This document shows positions 1 through 8,285 of a stretch of DNA of 64,000 bases, piece by piece (position 1 is the first letter of the stretch; the number at the start of each line of letters is the position of its first letter). Both the position numbers and the translations under genes were made by a program. Below the pieces are notes generated by a model that saw nothing but the letters and a program-made list of their open reading frames with translations, did not search any database and was not told the origin of the DNA. The stretch is from Vibrio sp. NTOU-M3. GTDB taxonomy: Bacteria; Pseudomonadota; Gammaproteobacteria; Enterobacterales; Vibrionaceae. The stretch covers positions 2,232,001-2,296,000 of the forward strand of contig NZ_CP162100.1 of assembly GCF_040869035.1 (NCBI RefSeq), read 5' to 3'.

Positions 1-1210
1 CCGGTACGTTACAACCAAAACCAAGAACTAAAGGAACAAACGCTTTACCAGGCAGCCCTATTTTTTGCATCACTTTGTCCAGTACAAACGCAGCACGGGA
101 CATGTAACCAGAACTTTCAAGTACCGCAAGGAAAAGATACAAGCAGGCAATGACAGGAATAAAGGTCGCAACGGTTTGAATACCACCGCCAACACCGTTA
201 GCAATAAGAGTTACGAGCCAAACAGGGAGATGATCATCAAGAAGATAGTGACCACCATCAACCAATAAGGCCCCAACACCAATATCAAAGAAGTCAATAA
301 ATGCACTACCGATGTTAATTGAGAACATAAACATCAAGTACATCACTAAGAAGAAGAAAGGAACACCGATCCACTTATTTAAAACGAACTGATCGACTTT
401 TTCAGTAAAGCTTCGGCTAAGCTTACCTTCGCTGCGACGGATTGACTTACAGCTTTCATGTAAAAACGTGTATTTAGAATCCGCGACATGCAAATCAATA
501 TCCAGATCCAGTTGCTGCTGACTTGAACGAATTAGCTCACGCTCAGATTCTGGTAAAGGATTGATCACCAGTAAGTCATTTTCAAGTGCTCGGATCGCAA
601 GAGCCCTTGCAGATACGTCTTGGTTTGTGAAAACACCCTCGACTTTACTAATGGCTTCTTCAAATGCCTGGCCGTAGGTTAAATTCATTTCTTTTAAAGC
701 AACACCTTGAACCAACGTCTTATGTAACTTCTCTTTGAAACGAACCACTTGGCCTTTACTGTTAGCAGACAGTGAAAATACCGGACACCCCAGCATCTTT
801 TCTAATGCTTTTAAATCAATGTTTTGACGCTCTCTCTTTAGGGCGTCCATTTTGTTCAGCACAACCACCATCGGCCTGCCGAGCTCGCGCAGTTGAAGCG
901 TCATGTACAGACTGCGTTCTAAGCATGTTGCGTCAACAACATTAATAATTAAATCCGCTGGGTGCGTTAAAACGGCACGAGCAGCAATGGATTCATCAAT
1001 ACTGTTGCCATCATTACCACTATCAAGCGCATAAATACCTGGCAAGTCTGTAAGAAGAAAGTCATCCCCAGAGTGACTATAGCGACCCGTTTTCTTTTCA
1101 ACAGTGACACCAGCCCAGTTACCAACTTGCTGCTTTGCACCTGTCAAACCATTGAATAAGGTTGTTTTACCAGAGTTTGGGTTACCAACAGTTAAAATAT
1201 TGTACTGCAT
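1..1210 (-). CDS. feoB: Ferrous iron transporter FeoB, N-terminal part (cut by window edge)
   Basis: FeoB is the inner-membrane Fe(II) permease with an N-terminal GTPase domain. About 403 codons are visible; the C-terminal part lies beyond the left edge. Translating the minus strand from the ATG at 1210 gives a P-loop GNPNSGKTT at residues 9-17, then DLPGIY (G3) and NKMD (G4). A helical linker follows, and the first membrane segments (GVPFFFLVMYLMF and onward). The start codon overlaps the feoA stop in a TAATG junction, so the two genes are translationally linked. Family assignment is firm; the full length cannot be judged. Confidence 0.95.
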   Translation of the reverse strand, partial: MQYNILTVGNPNSGKTTLFNGLTGAKQQVGNWAGVTVEKKTGRYSHSGDDFLLTDLPGIYALDSGNDGNSIDESIAARAVLTHPADLIINVVDATCLERSLYMTLQLRELGRPMVVVLNKMDALKRERQNIDLKALEKMLGCPVFSLSANSKGQVVRFKEKLHKTLVQGVALKEMNLTYGQAFEEAISKVEGVFTNQDVSARALAIRALENDLLVINPLPESERELIRSSQQQLDLDIDLHVADSKYTFLHESCKSIRRSEGKLSRSFTEKVDQFVLNKWIGVPFFFLVMYLMFMFSINIGSAFIDFFDIGVGALLVDGGHYLLDDHLPVWLVTLIANGVGGGIQTVATFIPVIACLYLFLAVLESSGYMSRAAFVLDKVMQKIGLPGKAFVPLVLGFGCNVP

Positions 1211-1440
1211 TACGCTTGCACCTCGACATTGATGGCACCAGCAATGCTATTACGCACCGCCATTGATACGCCTCTCACTTCAACTTGTAGTGGGTCACCC
1301 ATTGGTGCTCGGCGAATCAAGCTAACTTTGGTATTTGGCAATAACCCCATCACCATAAGTTTCTTTCTGACATCTTGTGAGAGCTCACTGTACCCAGTGA
1401 TCACTGCTTCTTGACCTTGCTGTAATTCTGATAGCTTCAT
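1210..1440 (-). CDS. feoA: FeoA, small SH3-like partner of FeoB
   Basis: A 76-residue protein of the FeoA family, a small cytoplasmic beta-barrel protein needed for Fe(II) uptake by FeoB. The sequence shows the usual family features: an N-terminal MKLSEL, the central VMGLLPNTKVSLIRRAPMGDP segment, and a VRNSIA end strand. It is the first gene of feoAB and its stop overlaps the feoB start by one base. A Fur-box-like element lies about 20 bases upstream, as expected for iron-repressed control. A feoC gene, if present, would lie outside the window. Confidence 0.95.
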   Translation of the reverse strand: MKLSELQQGQEAVITGYSELSQDVRKKLMVMGLLPNTKVSLIRRAPMGDPLQVEVRGVSMAVRNSIAGAINVEVQA

Positions 1441-1461
1441 AATAAGTGTATTTGTAGTAGT

Positions 1462-1480
1462 AATGAGAAATGTTTTTATT
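1462..1480 (-). promoter_or_regulatory. Candidate Fur box upstream of feoA
   Basis: The 19 bases AATGAGAAATGTTTTTATT agree with the Fur pattern AATGANAATNATTNTCATT at 13 of 16 defined positions. The site is 22 bases upstream of the feoA start. Fur repression of feo is well established in related bacteria. The site itself is called by eye. Confidence 0.55.
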
Positions 1481-1755
1481 CACACTTAACATAATACTCT
1501 CTAGTAAAGGCTTCAGTCTTGTTCAAAATCAATATTTGCAATTGTGAGATGTCACTTTCGTTAAAAATCGATACGTAAAAAACGTTAAAACTATTCGAGC
1601 TCCATTATTTCAATTCAACAAACCACCTTACCGAAACATAAAATAATCAAAAATAATTTAAATTAATCAGCCAGTTAGGTAACTTGTCGCATTTCTTATG
1701 ACACAATGGCGTTAATTTTATAAGTAAAATAAGTCAAGGGTCGTATAGTTAACCA

Positions 1756-1886
1756 CGTCGAGAGGGAAATGCTCCTAACCGACAAATGAATTCCAGAGGT
1801 GGTGCGCCCGCACCACTCCGGCAGCAAGCGAAGGTGTCATTGACACCCGTGGTATAGTCCCCCGGCTATACCACGATATTTTTTTT
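1756..1886 (+). ncRNA. tfoR: Candidate TfoR small RNA (natural competence)
   Basis: No ORF covers this stretch, yet it is strongly structured. Four consecutive stems can be read: GTCG/CGAC (1757-1783), GTGGTGC/GCACCAC (1799-1816), GGTGTC/GACACC (1833-1847), and a terminator with a 9-bp stem and a T tract (1849-1886). A TATAGT at 1744-1749 could be a -10, placing the start near 1756; no good -35 is seen, which suits activator dependence. In Vibrio cholerae the chitin-induced sRNA TfoR lies between feoA and tfoS and activates tfoX translation; this position matches. The 5' end is uncertain: the V. cholerae RNA, about 100 nt as I recall, would start nearer 1785. The identity rests on synteny and structure, not alignment. 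Confidence 0.7.
1849..1886 (+). terminator. Rho-independent terminator of the tfoR candidate
   Basis: Perfect 9-bp stem GTGGTATAG / CTATACCAC with an 8-base loop, followed after four bases by eight T residues (1879-1886). The orientation fits a plus-strand transcript only. Confidence 0.85.
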
Positions 1887-2211
1887 CTTACCTTTCAATT
1901 ATCTTTCTTAAAACCATCAGCCTTCACCCCAAATTAGCTTTGCTCACTCATAATCTTGATCTAGACACGTCTCGTATATGCATACAGATGAAAACCTATT
2001 ACAGAAGCTCTGTAGTTCTGAACCACAATAGTGGACACGACGAACCTTCAACGAAATAGAACCAAAAGAAATGCTAGCAAGTAGGTGCTACTCGCTCATA
2101 TCAGCTTGAAGAGAATCAATTCAGGTACTTATCGGAATTAAGCAAGCTACTATGCTCCAATGAACTTTGAGCTTGTGTTTACTGTAAGGATTATCATGAA
2201 TACCACCTATC
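1887..2211. other. Intergenic region between tfoR candidate and tfoS end
   Basis: About 325 bases with no ORF of note, no clear hairpin with a T tract, and no recognised regulatory motif on either strand. It separates the convergent ends of the tfoR candidate and tfoS. Confidence 0.5.
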
Positions 2212-5200
2212 TTAAACTAAATAGGTATCATCACTTTCTTGAGCTTCGACAAATTGCGAAGGGGAAACACCGAAACGATGCTTAAAACGTTGGCTAAAGT
2301 AGGAAGGGTCATTAAAACCACACTCAAATGCCACCTCAGACACTTTTTCTCCTGCAAGGAGACGGCGACAAGCGTAATCTAACCGAACTTCATTAAGATA
2401 GTCTTTAAATGTTCGTGACATCGATGATTTAAAACGCCTTTGTAAACTGCGCTCCGAGACATACATTAATTTCGCAGCCTGCGAAGTACCAAACTCAGAA
2501 TCGGAATAATGTTGATGCACTAACTGCTCTAACTTTTCAATCCAAGGATCCGTTGGTATCGATTCCTCTTGCTCTGATGGTTCAATTGCATCAACTACAG
2601 ACGATTCATCAAATACTTTTCTGCATACCCAACTTAACTCAATCAAATTCCTTTCATCAGACGTATGTAAATTCATTTCGCCACCACTTTGTTCTACCAA
2701 AGTACGTAACTCCGTCCAATTAATAGGCCCTGTGGCACTACTATCAATCTTATTACCTTGGTCCAACATAGATAGCCGTACTCGTTCATTAACAGCTTGA
2801 ATTGTTATCGTAACAATCTGATTTCTGTAGCTACGCTTAATTAAACTGTCAAAGAGAATGCTAAACACTTCATCAAGATTAAAATAATCAAGAACGATAT
2901 AGAGATTGGAATGCTGACCGATGTCAGTTTCCACACTCAAGCCCATCTTGGTAAACTCTTCTTCCCAGCCAGATAGCACTGAAGAGACAACGAGACCTAA
3001 ATTATAAAGCGGGGAGATTCCTTTATTGTCAGTATGAACATTCAATAACATTTCTAGCTCACTAGAAAGGCTCCTCACTAATTTTTGGCGTTCTAGTTGC
3101 TCGTCACCTTGAAGGTTATTCGCTGTCTTGTTCAACTTATCTTTGAGTTGCTGCACGACTTGGCTAAAGATGATCCGACGCACCTGTAATTGCTTTCGTA
3201 GCTGATGGTTATTGGATACGAGGATACGACTTTGGTGCCTCAACTGATTTGTTTTAAGCGCTACTTGGGCTTTCAAGACCTTATTGGTTCGAGCCATAAT
3301 ACGCGAACGCCAATAGACGACCCCGGCCAAAGCCGTCACCACCAACAACACATAAGTCGCGATGGCATAAGAGGTAAAATACCAAGGTTCAAGCACCTGA
3401 AAATAGAATGTATTTTCCTGACTTCGTTCCCGATCATTAATGATGCGGCGCACAGCCAATTGATAGTCACCCGGCATCAAATGGTCAACGGTCAACTGAA
3501 AGCCGTCTAACACGCGCCAGCTATCGTCACCATTCAATCGATATTCAAGACTTAGATTACTGACCTGAGGAATAACACCAAACTGAAAACCAATCGAATC
3601 ACCGTATACAAAACTTGGTTTATCTACGATTGAAGCGCCTAATGATATGAGCTTCCGGTTCACTTTAACCTGACTCAATATCACCCGAGTGTCAGGAAGT
3701 GAACTGGTCAACAACTCTGGAGAATCGACTTTGATTAAGCCAAATCGAGAGCCAAACACCAAGTCTTGCCCTTTATCCCCACCATTAGTGCAAATATCCG
3801 TAAGGAACTCGTTGTTAATCAAACCAAAAGGCGGGCCAAATTCGCCTTCTAATGAACCTTGGGAAGTGTAGCGAGACAACCCTGATGAAGTTGCTAGCCA
3901 CACGCCATCAGAATTGCTGAGCAAACACTTGGGAGTAACGTAGTCATCTGCAAGCGGTAGCTTCTGAACTACATCTTGGAACAGATCCACACGGAACAAA
4001 CCGTAGCTACTTGCCGCCCACACATACTCCCCATCGACATCCACTAGGCTAGCAACTTGTCCATAACGATGAGTATCAGCGATATAACGCACCTTGCCAT
4101 CTCGAACAAGGTAGATGCCATGATCCGTACCTATTGCCAAGATATTGTTGTTAAAGGCTTTTATTTCAGAAATTCTAACGTTAGATTGATTACTTAACAG
4201 CCAGTCACTACCATAATCGGTATACTCTTTCGTGTTTAAATCAAAACTCCAAAGCTGATGTCTATTTCCTCCCCAGAGCAAGCCATCTTCACTAATGTCA
4301 ACATGCTCAACCGCGGACTGTTTCACGATCTCTGGCAACATATGGCTGGTATTTTTTCCGGTAACAGCATCTAAACAGCGTAATCCGTTGTCTGTAGCAA
4401 GCCAAAGTTGCCCATGGCTTTCCCTTAACTCGTTAACCTTACCTTGATAGTACTGCTGATATCGTATTGACCGATCTAAAGTGACACTGTAAACACCTTT
4501 ATTTGAGCCTAACCAATACGCATCTTGTTTTGAGCGTTTGATAATTTCCTGCATGTTCTCATTACGTATCCCCTGTGCCATAAACTGGGTTGAGAATCGC
4601 TTAAACTTGTCACCAAACAACGAGGCGTAACGAATTCCTCGGTCTGTTGCTAGCCATATTCCGCCAACATGGTCATTCACCAAAGAGTAAATTTTACCCC
4701 CCGACAAGGTATAACCAGGTAAGTTACGGCTATTTAACCTAGAAATTTCCCCGGTCATGAACGAGTAAATAAACAAGCCTCTCTTCGTGCCAATCCAATA
4801 CTCTCTATCGGTTTCAGCAATAGATAACACATGAGATGTCGCAACATGAGCAACGGGCTCAACAGAATTCTGTATATCAAAAATCAGCGCCCCTTCCCGT
4901 GAACCAACGATTAACTCACGGCGTTTGTCAGAAAAGTACAGTTTTTCCACATAGGTTTTACCCGAGCTGGGGATATGGCTAAAGTGCCCTCCTTCCGAGA
5001 GGTAAACGCCTGCGTTGGTGGCTAAAACCCATTTTGATAGGATTAACTGAGCATCGTTAATACTGATCTTACTGGACTGAGTATATTGATATAGCTCCAT
5101 CAGCGAATAGCTATGGAACTCTCCTGTATCAATCTGATAAGTATAAAAATTGGTTTCGTCTGAAACCCAAATATACCGTTTAGATGCACCGATATTTTTA

Positions 5201-5556
5201 ATTTCAATGCCCGGCATCAGGCTAAAAACAAGCTCGCGCTCGTGATTTGGGATTGTTTTGTATATTTCGTTGTCAACAAAGGACCAGAATGCATTATCGA
5301 GATAAGCGATCTTCTCTTGATCGTACTTGAGAACTGAGCCTGATTTCGGTGCAATATTCTGTCCATCATAGAATAGGACTTGGTTACGAACATCTTGCAT
5401 CCACAAGCCACCATCATTGGCAAGAAACAGTTGCTTAGCCGCAAAAACTTTGCCCTGAGCCTGAGTTGGCAAAGGGTAAAAAACAGACGGGGAATCATCC
5501 ACTGCTTGCACATTGAGTGATACGGCAAACAACAGAAAGCATAGGTATCTAAACAC
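2212..5556 (-). CDS. tfoS: TfoS-type membrane regulator: periplasmic propeller sensor with AraC DNA-binding domain
   Basis: A 1114-residue hybrid sensor-regulator. It has a signal peptide (about 1-18), then many propeller-type repeats with motifs such as LWLATDNGLRCLD, IWLATDRGIRYAS and VWLATSSGLSRYT. A Y_Y_Y-like domain follows (near 660-730), then a membrane helix (about 735-760), a cytoplasmic coiled and degenerate histidine-kinase-like region, and a C-terminal AraC/XylS helix-turn-helix (last 110 residues, AFECGFNDPSYFSQRFKHRFG). In V. cholerae TfoS senses chitin oligosaccharides and directly activates tfoR; the adjacent structured RNA and the feoA/znuA flanks support orthology. I do not see an intact phosphoacceptor histidine or ATP-binding motifs. 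A general hybrid two-component AraC regulator is the alternative, judged unlikely. Confidence 0.88.
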   Translation of the reverse strand: MFRYLCFLLFAVSLNVQAVDDSPSVFYPLPTQAQGKVFAAKQLFLANDGGLWMQDVRNQVLFYDGQNIAPKSGSVLKYDQEKIAYLDNAFWSFVDNEIYKTIPNHERELVFSLMPGIEIKNIGASKRYIWVSDETNFYTYQIDTGEFHSYSLMELYQYTQSSKISINDAQLILSKWVLATNAGVYLSEGGHFSHIPSSGKTYVEKLYFSDKRRELIVGSREGALIFDIQNSVEPVAHVATSHVLSIAETDREYWIGTKRGLFIYSFMTGEISRLNSRNLPGYTLSGGKIYSLVNDHVGGIWLATDRGIRYASLFGDKFKRFSTQFMAQGIRNENMQEIIKRSKQDAYWLGSNKGVYSVTLDRSIRYQQYYQGKVNELRESHGQLWLATDNGLRCLDAVTGKNTSHMLPEIVKQSAVEHVDISEDGLLWGGNRHQLWSFDLNTKEYTDYGSDWLLSNQSNVRISEIKAFNNNILAIGTDHGIYLVRDGKVRYIADTHRYGQVASLVDVDGEYVWAASSYGLFRVDLFQDVVQKLPLADDYVTPKCLLSNSDGVWLATSSGLSRYTSQGSLEGEFGPPFGLINNEFLTDICTNGGDKGQDLVFGSRFGLIKVDSPELLTSSLPDTRVILSQVKVNRKLISLGASIVDKPSFVYGDSIGFQFGVIPQVSNLSLEYRLNGDDSWRVLDGFQLTVDHLMPGDYQLAVRRIINDRERSQENTFYFQVLEPWYFTSYAIATYVLLVVTALAGVVYWRSRIMARTNKVLKAQVALKTNQLRHQSRILVSNNHQLRKQLQVRRIIFSQVVQQLKDKLNKTANNLQGDEQLERQKLVRSLSSELEMLLNVHTDNKGISPLYNLGLVVSSVLSGWEEEFTKMGLSVETDIGQHSNLYIVLDYFNLDEVFSILFDSLIKRSYRNQIVTITIQAVNERVRLSMLDQGNKIDSSATGPINWTELRTLVEQSGGEMNLHTSDERNLIELSWVCRKVFDESSVVDAIEPSEQEESIPTDPWIEKLEQLVHQHYSDSEFGTSQAAKLMYVSERSLQRRFKSSMSRTFKDYLNEVRLDYACRRLLAGEKVSEVAFECGFNDPSYFSQRFKHRFGVSPSQFVEAQESDDTYLV

Positions 5557-5722
5557 CAGTTATTTCCTAACAGCTAAGCAATCAATAAAAATAAATATTT
5601 TTGTTTTTGAATTATCTTAGATTCTAGTTTATTAACAAGTAATTAGATGTAGGGAATGGAGGAATTAAAGGTGAGATCACAATGAGAGAGAGCGTGTGTA
5701 TAACTCCCTCTTGTGATACTTT

Positions 5723-6601
5723 TTAATTAGCAAGACACTCAGTAAATCGTTTAGATAAATCGGTTAAGAACTGGAAGTAGGCCCCGTCTTGGATAGTGAT
5801 ATCACTGGCTACTGGATCTAGAATACCAACATTTACATTACTCCCACGAGTGACAGACTTGATAACAGCAGGTGTAAACTGTGGTTCACTGAACACACAC
5901 TTAGCATCATTATTTGCTAGTGACTTACGGATCTGAATCAGTGTCTTTGCACCAGGCTTACGATCTGGACTCACGGTAAAATGCCCTAAGTGGTTTAACT
6001 GATAATCTTGTTCAAAATATCCGTATGCATCGTGAAATACGTAGTAACCTTTTTCTTCAACTGGTTGAAGACGTTGTTCAATCTCTAGTGAAACTTGCTT
6101 AATATTTTGCTCAAACTCAGCAAAGTTCGCTTGATACTTAGCTCCATTGTCAGGGTCCACTTGTGCAAGTTTTTCACTAATCGCAAGCGCCACTTGTAGG
6201 GTTGTTCGTTTCCCTAGCCAAAAATGGGGGTCATGACTGCCATGATGATGACCTTCATGCTCGTGATGCCCACCTTCATACTCACGCAATGCTAAACCTT
6301 TAATTGAGCTTAGAGTCAGTACGGTCGGTTGTTGTTCCAAAACCTTAGTCAAAAATGGCTCTAAATCCTGACCAAACCAAATAACCAAATCCGCCTTCTT
6401 AAGGCGCTTAACATCTGAAGGCTTTAATGCATAGTCATGTGGCGATGTGTTGTTACCCAGTAATACGTCTGGCTGGCTGATACCTTTTGTAATTTCCCAA
6501 GTAATAAGTTGAATTGGCTTAATACTCGTCAAAATTTCTTTTGCCTGTACGCTAACAGAAGTGATCAGTAGCGATACCAGCAAAAAAACATAACGTTTCA
6601 T
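5723..6601 (-). CDS. znuA: Zinc ABC transporter periplasmic binding protein ZnuA
   Basis: A 292-residue zinc-binding lipocalin-free cluster A-I substrate-binding protein. It has a cleavable signal peptide (MKRYVFLLVSLLITSVSVQA) and conserved ligand regions: NTSPHDYALKPSD near the N terminus, FHDAYGYFEQDY in the middle and FSEPQF later. A His-rich loop (HHEHEGHHHGSHDPHFW, about residues 112-128) is typical of ZnuA rather than manganese binders. It is divergent from znuCB across an 83-base gap holding a Zur-type palindrome, so all three genes should be derepressed when zinc is low. Confidence 0.95.
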   Translation of the reverse strand: MKRYVFLLVSLLITSVSVQAKEILTSIKPIQLITWEITKGISQPDVLLGNNTSPHDYALKPSDVKRLKKADLVIWFGQDLEPFLTKVLEQQPTVLTLSSIKGLALREYEGGHHEHEGHHHGSHDPHFWLGKRTTLQVALAISEKLAQVDPDNGAKYQANFAEFEQNIKQVSLEIEQRLQPVEEKGYYVFHDAYGYFEQDYQLNHLGHFTVSPDRKPGAKTLIQIRKSLANNDAKCVFSEPQFTPAVIKSVTRGSNVNVGILDPVASDITIQDGAYFQFLTDLSKRFTECLAN

Positions 6602-6642
6602 AATTTACCCAATGATTTCTGATGGCTTTGAAGTGGAACGGA

Positions 6643-6657
6643 TGTTACATTATAACA
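6643..6657. promoter_or_regulatory. Zur box between znuA and znuCB
   Basis: TGTTACA-T-TATAACA is a near-perfect inverted repeat (6 of 7 paired positions) matching the core of the gammaproteobacterial Zur motif (TGTTATA-N-TATAACA). It sits between divergent znuA and znuC, the classic position for shared zinc repression. Confidence 0.8.
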
Positions 6658-6684
6658 ATACAGAATTGCAAATGAGTTCCATTC

Positions 6685-7473
6685 ATGTCGACCTTAGTCG
6701 AGTTGAACCAGATCGGTGTCCAATTTGATGACCGAGCGGTTCTTGAAAACGTCTCCTTAACCATTAAACGTGGTGAAATCACTACACTAATTGGCCCCAA
6801 TGGTGCAGGTAAGTCTACTCTCGTAAAAGTATTACTTGGCTTGCAAACCCAATACACAGGCACTCTCAAAAAATCAAAGGGACTAAAAATTGGTTATGTC
6901 CCACAAAAGCTGAAGTTAAATGACTCGCTGCCTCTCAGTGTGCGCCGTTTTCTTTGTTTAGCGGGGCGATTCAGTAAACAGGAATTACTTGATGCCCTTA
7001 AGCTTGTTGGGGCTGAACATTTACTAGATGCAAATATGCACTCACTCTCTGGTGGTGAAAACCAACGAGTCTTGCTGTCTAGAGCACTACTTCGCAGGCC
7101 TGATCTGCTTGTTTTGGATGAACCAGCACAAGGTGTGGATGTTCAAGGTCAAATTGATCTCTATGATCTGATTGATACTCTTCGCCATAGATTTAATTGT
7201 GGTGTATTTATGGTTTCACATGATCTTCATCTGGTTATGGCGAAAACTGACGATGTGATATGCCTACACCATCATGTTTGTTGCTCAGGTTCTCCTGCGG
7301 CAATAACACAACACCCTAAGTACATTGCGTTATTTGGCAACGCACGCCAAGAAACCTTAGCGTTATATCATCACCAACACGATCACCATCATCACGATCT
7401 ATCTGGGCAACCCGTTTCTGGGGATGCAGAGAACTGTGCTCATCACACCCACGGTCACCATCATCATGATTGA
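6685..7473 (+). CDS. znuC: Zinc ABC transporter ATP-binding protein ZnuC
   Basis: A 262-residue ABC ATPase that powers zinc import through ZnuB. Walker A GPNGAGKST, signature LSGGENQR, Walker B DLLVLDEP and a switch His (MVSHDLH) are all present. The C-terminal roughly 40 residues are extremely histidine-rich (HHQHDHHHHD, then HHTHGHHHHD), more than the catalytic fold needs, and are likely a metal-binding tail. The 3' end overlaps the znuB start by 8 bases, so the two are translationally coupled. Confidence 0.95.
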   Translation: MSTLVELNQIGVQFDDRAVLENVSLTIKRGEITTLIGPNGAGKSTLVKVLLGLQTQYTGTLKKSKGLKIGYVPQKLKLNDSLPLSVRRFLCLAGRFSKQELLDALKLVGAEHLLDANMHSLSGGENQRVLLSRALLRRPDLLVLDEPAQGVDVQGQIDLYDLIDTLRHRFNCGVFMVSHDLHLVMAKTDDVICLHHHVCCSGSPAAITQHPKYIALFGNARQETLALYHHQHDHHHHDLSGQPVSGDAENCAHHTHGHHHHD

Positions 7474-8242
7474 GTTTTTGTTACCGTCTATTTTTGCCGG
7501 CCTCGGTATTGCTCTTATCGCCGGACCACTTGGTTCCTTTGTTGTTTGGCGCAAAATGGCATACTTTGGCGACACTCTTGCTCATGCTTCTTTAATGGGT
7601 TTAGCATTAGGGTTCTTGTTTGATATTAACTTGTACCTTGCTTTATTAATCTGTTGTTTGGCACTTGCCGTTCTATTGGTCACGTTACAAAAACAAAAAC
7701 TGGTTGCTACAGATACCTTATTGGGCATACTCGCCCATAGCTCACTCTCTATTGGTTTGGTGGCGGTCAGCTTCCTCGATAATGTCCGTATCGATTTGAT
7801 GAGCTATTTATTTGGTGATTTACTCGCTGTTTCATCATCTGATCTTTTGTTCATCTATTCCGGTGTCGCCTGCGTTTCCCTCGTACTAATGGCTTTCTGG
7901 CGCCCATTGCTATCAACTACTGTCAATGAAAAGCTCGCCGCTGTTGATGGTCATAATGTCGATTTAATGCGGTTATTATTGATGCTTATGGTGGGGGTTG
8001 TTATCGCCGTAGGAATGAAGTTTGTCGGGGCCCTGATCATGACATCATTGCTCATTATCCCAGCAGCAACAGCAAGACGCTTTGCAGGAACACCCGAACA
8101 AATGGCCGCATTAGCTTCAGCCATAGGAGCACTCGCTGTATTGTGTGGCCTCAGCCTTTCATGGCATTTTGACACTCCAGCAGGCCCTTCTGTTGTTATT
8201 AGTGCAACAATGATGTTTATGCTGAGTCAGTTCAAACGTTAG
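7466..8242 (+). CDS. znuB: Zinc ABC transporter permease ZnuB
   Basis: A 258-residue polytopic membrane protein of the ABC-3 family, with about seven to eight hydrophobic helices. The conserved loop FGDTLAHASLMG near the N terminus and the helix ALIMTSLLIIPAATA are family hallmarks. I chose the ATG at 7466 (MIEFLLPSIFAG) over an upstream in-frame ATG at 7424. The upstream codons only read the His-rich end of znuC in another frame, and 7466 begins directly with the first membrane helix. Confidence 0.93.
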   Translation: MIEFLLPSIFAGLGIALIAGPLGSFVVWRKMAYFGDTLAHASLMGLALGFLFDINLYLALLICCLALAVLLVTLQKQKLVATDTLLGILAHSSLSIGLVAVSFLDNVRIDLMSYLFGDLLAVSSSDLLFIYSGVACVSLVLMAFWRPLLSTTVNEKLAAVDGHNVDLMRLLLMLMVGVVIAVGMKFVGALIMTSLLIIPAATARRFAGTPEQMAALASAIGALAVLCGLSLSWHFDTPAGPSVVISATMMFMLSQFKR

Positions 8243-8248
8243 GGCATT

Positions 8249-8277
8249 AAAAAAGGCTTCCGATTGGAAGCCTTTTT
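8249..8277. terminator. Bidirectional terminator between znuB and purF
   Basis: Stem GGCTTCC / GGAAGCC with a four-base loop, flanked by an A run on the left and a T run on the right. It can end both convergent operons. Confidence 0.85.
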
Positions 8278-8285
8278 ATCAACGC

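Noticed and set aside
1887..2211. Possible small gene or second RNA between tfoR and tfoS
   Set aside because: No ORF with a ribosome site, no terminator and no clear stem series were seen.
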